Below are positions 61,452-64,000 of a stretch of 64,000 nt of DNA, piece by piece. The stretch is taken from the NCBI GenBank assembly GCA_018266775.1, contig JAFDZS010000005.1, positions 257-64,256 of the forward strand. The letters are read 5' to 3'. The notes under the pieces are model-generated. The model saw only the letters and a program-made list of their open reading frames with translations, was not told the DNA's origin and did no database searches. How positions within the stretch are numbered: the stretch's first letter is position 1; each line of letters starts with the position of its first letter. The stretch comes from Bacteroidota bacterium. Lineage in GTDB: Bacteria > Bacteroidota > Bacteroidia > Chitinophagales > Chitinophagaceae. Made by a program: the position numbers and the translations under genes.

Positions 61452-63266
61452 TTGCCCGATATCATTCAATTATTACCCGATAACATTGCCAACCAGATTG
61501 CCGCCGGTGAAGTGATTCAAAGGCCAGCCAGTGCAGTAAAAGAACTGCTGGAGAATGCTGTTGATGCCGGTGCAGATGAAATCAAACTGATTGTGGCGGA
61601 TGCAGGCAAAACTTTAATACAGGTGGTGGATAATGGCAAGGGTATGAGCGAAACCGATGCCCGCATGGCTTTTGAACGCCACGCCACTTCCAAGATCAGT
61701 AATATTGAAGATTTGTTCCGTATTAAAACCATGGGCTTTCGTGGAGAAGCTTTGGCCAGTATTGCTGCAGTGGCACAGGTGGAACTGAAAACCAAAAGGG
61801 CAGATGATGATACCGGTGTTTTTATAGCCATTGAAAATAGTGCAGTCACCACGCAGGAACCCATAGCTGTACCCAATGGTACGAGTATCGCTATGAAGAA
61901 TTTATTTTTCAATGTACCGGCAAGAAGGAATTTTTTAAAAAGCAATCCATCAGAACTCAGGCATATTGTAGATGAATTCATTCGTGTGGCAATGGCTTTT
62001 CCCAACATCTTTTTTTCATTGACCAGCAACGGACAGCAAATGTTTCACCTTGAAAAAGGTACACTGAAGCAACGTATTGTGCAGATACTCGGCAACACGT
62101 ACAACAGCAAACTGGTAAGCGTGCAGGAACATACTGACTATATGAATATTTATGGTTTTGTTGGTAAACCTGAAACTGCCAAGAAAACCCGTGGCGACCA
62201 GTATTTTTTTGTCAACAACAGGTTTATTAAAAGCGCATACCTTAATCATGCTTTGATGAACGCCTTTGATACCATGATTGCCAAAGACAGTTTCCCGATG
62301 TATGCTTTGTTTATTGACCTGGATCCATCGCAGGTGGATATCAACGTGCACCCCACCAAACAGGAAATAAAATTTGAAGATGAAAAAATTGTGTATGCAT
62401 TTGTGCAGTCAGCGGTAAAGCATGCACTGGCGCAGTTCAGCATTACACCAACGCTCGATTTTGACCTGGATGCTTCCATTCAGCAATTAGATGCAGTAAG
62501 CAAACCATTTACTGAAGAAAAAAAATCGAGTGCTTCTTCATCTTCTTTATACAATACGTTTACGCAAAAGAACCAGTCGCATTTTATAGAAAGTAAAAGC
62601 GGGTTAAAACACTGGAAAGATTTTTACGAAAAAGACACACCGAGAGCAATACCTGTACAGCAGGAAGAAGCGGTGCTGATGCCTTCCGGCTATCATCCGC
62701 AAACAGAAAACCTGGTGCAACTGCATAACAGTTTTATTGTTGCACAAACCGTAAGGGGTTATTATCTTGTTCACCAGCAGAATGCCCATGAACGCATCCT
62801 GTATGAACAATTCATGCAGGCGCTGGATGGCAAACCCATTGCCACACAGCGCAGCCTGTTCCCGGTAACATTAAACTTATCAGCCACAGATGCCGTTTTA
62901 CTGCAGGGGCTGATTCCCGATATGCAGCAGTTGGGATATTTGCTGGAACCTTTTGGCAGCAATACTTTTGTAATACAGGGTGTACCGGCAGACGTAAGCG
63001 ATGGCAATGAAAAAATTGCTGTAGAAAAAATGCTGGAGCAGTACAAGCATTTCAGCAGCGATTTAAAATTTTCTAAAAGAGAAAAATTATTACGCTCTAT
63101 GGCATTGCAGCAATCAGTCAAAGCAGGAACAACTTTATCTGCAATTGAAATGACTTCATTAGTGGACAATCTTTTTCATTGCATAACACCTAATATAACG
63201 CCCAACGGCAAACCCACTTACCTGGAATTTAAGAAAGATGAACTGGATAAAATGTTTGGGCGTTAA
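61452..63266 (+). CDS. mutL: DNA mismatch repair protein MutL
   Basis: 604 residues, starting at TTG 61452. The GHKL ATPase half is canonical: IAAGEVIQRPASAVKELLENAVDAGA, VVDNGKGM, FERHATSKI, TMGFRGEALASIA and FNVPARRNFLK. A Ser/Lys-rich linker (about residues 340-420) precedes the dimerisation domain. There the endonuclease motif DQHA(x)2E(x)4E reads HQQNAHERILYE, and the later zinc-type motifs read MALQQSVKAG and TPNGKPT, without the Cys and His of ACHxAxRAG and CPHGRP. Latent nickase activity is therefore doubtful. MutL couples MutS recognition to repair. A strong bidirectional terminator follows. Confidence 0.95.
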   Translation: MPDIIQLLPDNIANQIAAGEVIQRPASAVKELLENAVDAGADEIKLIVADAGKTLIQVVDNGKGMSETDARMAFERHATSKISNIEDLFRIKTMGFRGEALASIAAVAQVELKTKRADDDTGVFIAIENSAVTTQEPIAVPNGTSIAMKNLFFNVPARRNFLKSNPSELRHIVDEFIRVAMAFPNIFFSLTSNGQQMFHLEKGTLKQRIVQILGNTYNSKLVSVQEHTDYMNIYGFVGKPETAKKTRGDQYFFVNNRFIKSAYLNHALMNAFDTMIAKDSFPMYALFIDLDPSQVDINVHPTKQEIKFEDEKIVYAFVQSAVKHALAQFSITPTLDFDLDASIQQLDAVSKPFTEEKKSSASSSSLYNTFTQKNQSHFIESKSGLKHWKDFYEKDTPRAIPVQQEEAVLMPSGYHPQTENLVQLHNSFIVAQTVRGYYLVHQQNAHERILYEQFMQALDGKPIATQRSLFPVTLNLSATDAVLLQGLIPDMQQLGYLLEPFGSNTFVIQGVPADVSDGNEKIAVEKMLEQYKHFSSDLKFSKREKLLRSMALQQSVKAGTTLSAIEMTSLVDNLFHCITPNITPNGKPTYLEFKKDELDKMFGR

Positions 63267-63270
63267 GAGA

Positions 63271-63312
63271 TAAAACAAGAATGCGGCTCCTCAAAGCCGC
63301 ATTCTTGTTTTA
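63271..63312. terminator. Bidirectional 18-bp terminator
   Basis: TAAAACAAGAATGCGGCT (63271-63288), loop CCTCAA, perfect complement at 63295-63312, with T-runs readable on both strands. It serves mutL and the convergent gene at the right end. Confidence 0.9.
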
Positions 63313-63331
63313 TAGCGTATTTGAAATTCGG

Positions 63332-64000
63332 TTAATCCACATCTACCGGTGCAGCAGGGTTCTTCTCTTCATCCAAAGCAAAAAACAATTTGCGCAGCAT
63401 TTCTTTATACTGGTTGGTTTTGCCAAACTGTGTTTCAATGTTAATGTAGCGTTTGTTCTGTTCGCCATAATACACACTCAGCGATCCATCTTTAAATACT
63501 TTTACATTATCCTGCAAAATACTGTTGTAACCCAATGAAGACATTTTGGTAAAAATATAATCATCTGTGGTAAAAGCAATATCATCAGAATCCTGCCAGT
63601 CGTTAGCATATACCTGTTTGGCATCGTTGGTTCTTTTACCGCCGGGCTGGTAACTTTTTACAGAGTAATCACCATCCGTATTATTGTGCAGTGCCACCAC
63701 GCAGGAAACAGTATCCGGTATCAGTTCCAGCAAATGGTTGGCAAATTTTTCCACTTCTGCAAAAACACCCGGGTTAACCTTGCCAGTGGCTTTTAAAGTA
63801 AGCTTGATACCCGCCATGGAAAAAATCCTGTTGGGGTCAAAAGTGTACATCACACCTTTATAGGGAAAACTGACCATCCTTTTTGAACCGTTCTCAATTT
63901 TTACAATCAGCCCGCCTTCCATTTCCAGCACATCACGTGCGGCCTGAACAGCAGTGGCCTCATTATCGTGAAGGTTTATACAGCAGGTATGAATGGTTTC
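63332..64000 (-). CDS. Protein of unknown function, 5' end outside the window
   Basis: The reading frame is open to the window edge, so at least 222 residues are visible and the start is missing. From the edge it reads TCCINLHDNEATAVQAARDV, then GGLIVKIENGSKRMVSF and YTFDPNRIFSMAGIKLTL. The HDNE and FDPNRIF motifs look like a conserved family of envelope-associated proteins that I cannot name. The GTG at 63931 is an internal codon rather than a likely start. The C-terminus has a Lys-rich stretch and ends PAAPVDVD. Convergent with mutL. Confidence 0.75.
   Translation of the reverse strand, partial: ETIHTCCINLHDNEATAVQAARDVLEMEGGLIVKIENGSKRMVSFPYKGVMYTFDPNRIFSMAGIKLTLKATGKVNPGVFAEVEKFANHLLELIPDTVSCVVALHNNTDGDYSVKSYQPGGKRTNDAKQVYANDWQDSDDIAFTTDDYIFTKMSSLGYNSILQDNVKVFKDGSLSVYYGEQNKRYINIETQFGKTNQYKEMLRKLFFALDEEKNPAAPVDVD

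Noticed and set aside
1..64000. tRNA or rRNA genes
   Set aside because: No cloverleaf with a TTCRANYCY arm and no rRNA-like stretch was recognised; a covariance scan would be needed to be certain.

Overview
The window is chromosomal DNA from a member of the Bacteroidota, most likely family Chitinophagaceae or a close relative. The grounds are the gene families (Bacteroidota-type ECF sigma factors, CruF/CrtZ/CrtD carotenoid genes, a DUF3857/transglutaminase-like pair, a GH3-beta-lactamase fusion), the scarcity of Shine-Dalgarno sequences, recurring TAnnTTTG-type -7 boxes, and many short dispersed intergenic repeats. No rRNA, tRNA, transposase, integrase or CRISPR array was recognised.

Layout. 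0.3-2.2 kb: end of a surface-sugar locus (DegT/LegC-like aminotransferase and initiating sugar-phosphate transferase). 2.2-10.1 kb: a carotenoid region. A CarH/LitR-like MerR regulator with a B12-binding domain and an ECF sigma factor precede crtI-crtB-idi. After a block of repeats comes crtD-cruF-crtZ. Three copies of a TGTTTAW-N16-TTAAACA palindrome lie upstream of the regulator (one) and the sigma factor (two). A shared CCGT-N18-TAnATTT pattern precedes crtI and crtD. This suggests a light/B12-responsive repressor controlling a sigma factor that controls pigment synthesis. 11-16.2 kb: a secreted orphan protein and a phospholipase C-like protein ending in twelve 30-residue repeats.

16.2-25.2 kb: a gene-poor, repeat-rich accessory stretch. 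It holds an AT-rich SIR2-STAND-TPR gene with a C-terminal cold-shock-like domain (candidate anti-phage protein, SIR2 His replaced by Met), a strongly nested candidate structured RNA followed by a 33-codon membrane microprotein, an M1-like peptidase, an orphan 127-residue protein and several repeat families.

25.2-64 kb: mostly ordinary genes. These are a polysaccharide deacetylase, orphan lutB, a TRIC channel, the DUF3857 pair, kbl, a sigma/anti-sigma/outer-membrane trio, a vapBC-type module whose toxin is broken by a 10-bp tandem duplication, an MBOAT acyltransferase with an SGNH-like partner, an L,D-transpeptidase, queA, hydrolases, M16 and C1 peptidases, divergent acs and an MHS transporter, a patatin-like membrane protein with a probable TRAFs-binding N-terminus, a GH3-beta-lactamase fusion, a Uma2 nuclease, mutL with degenerate endonuclease motifs, and a 5'-truncated gene at the right edge.

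All functional assignments come from reading motifs by eye; no database search was run.
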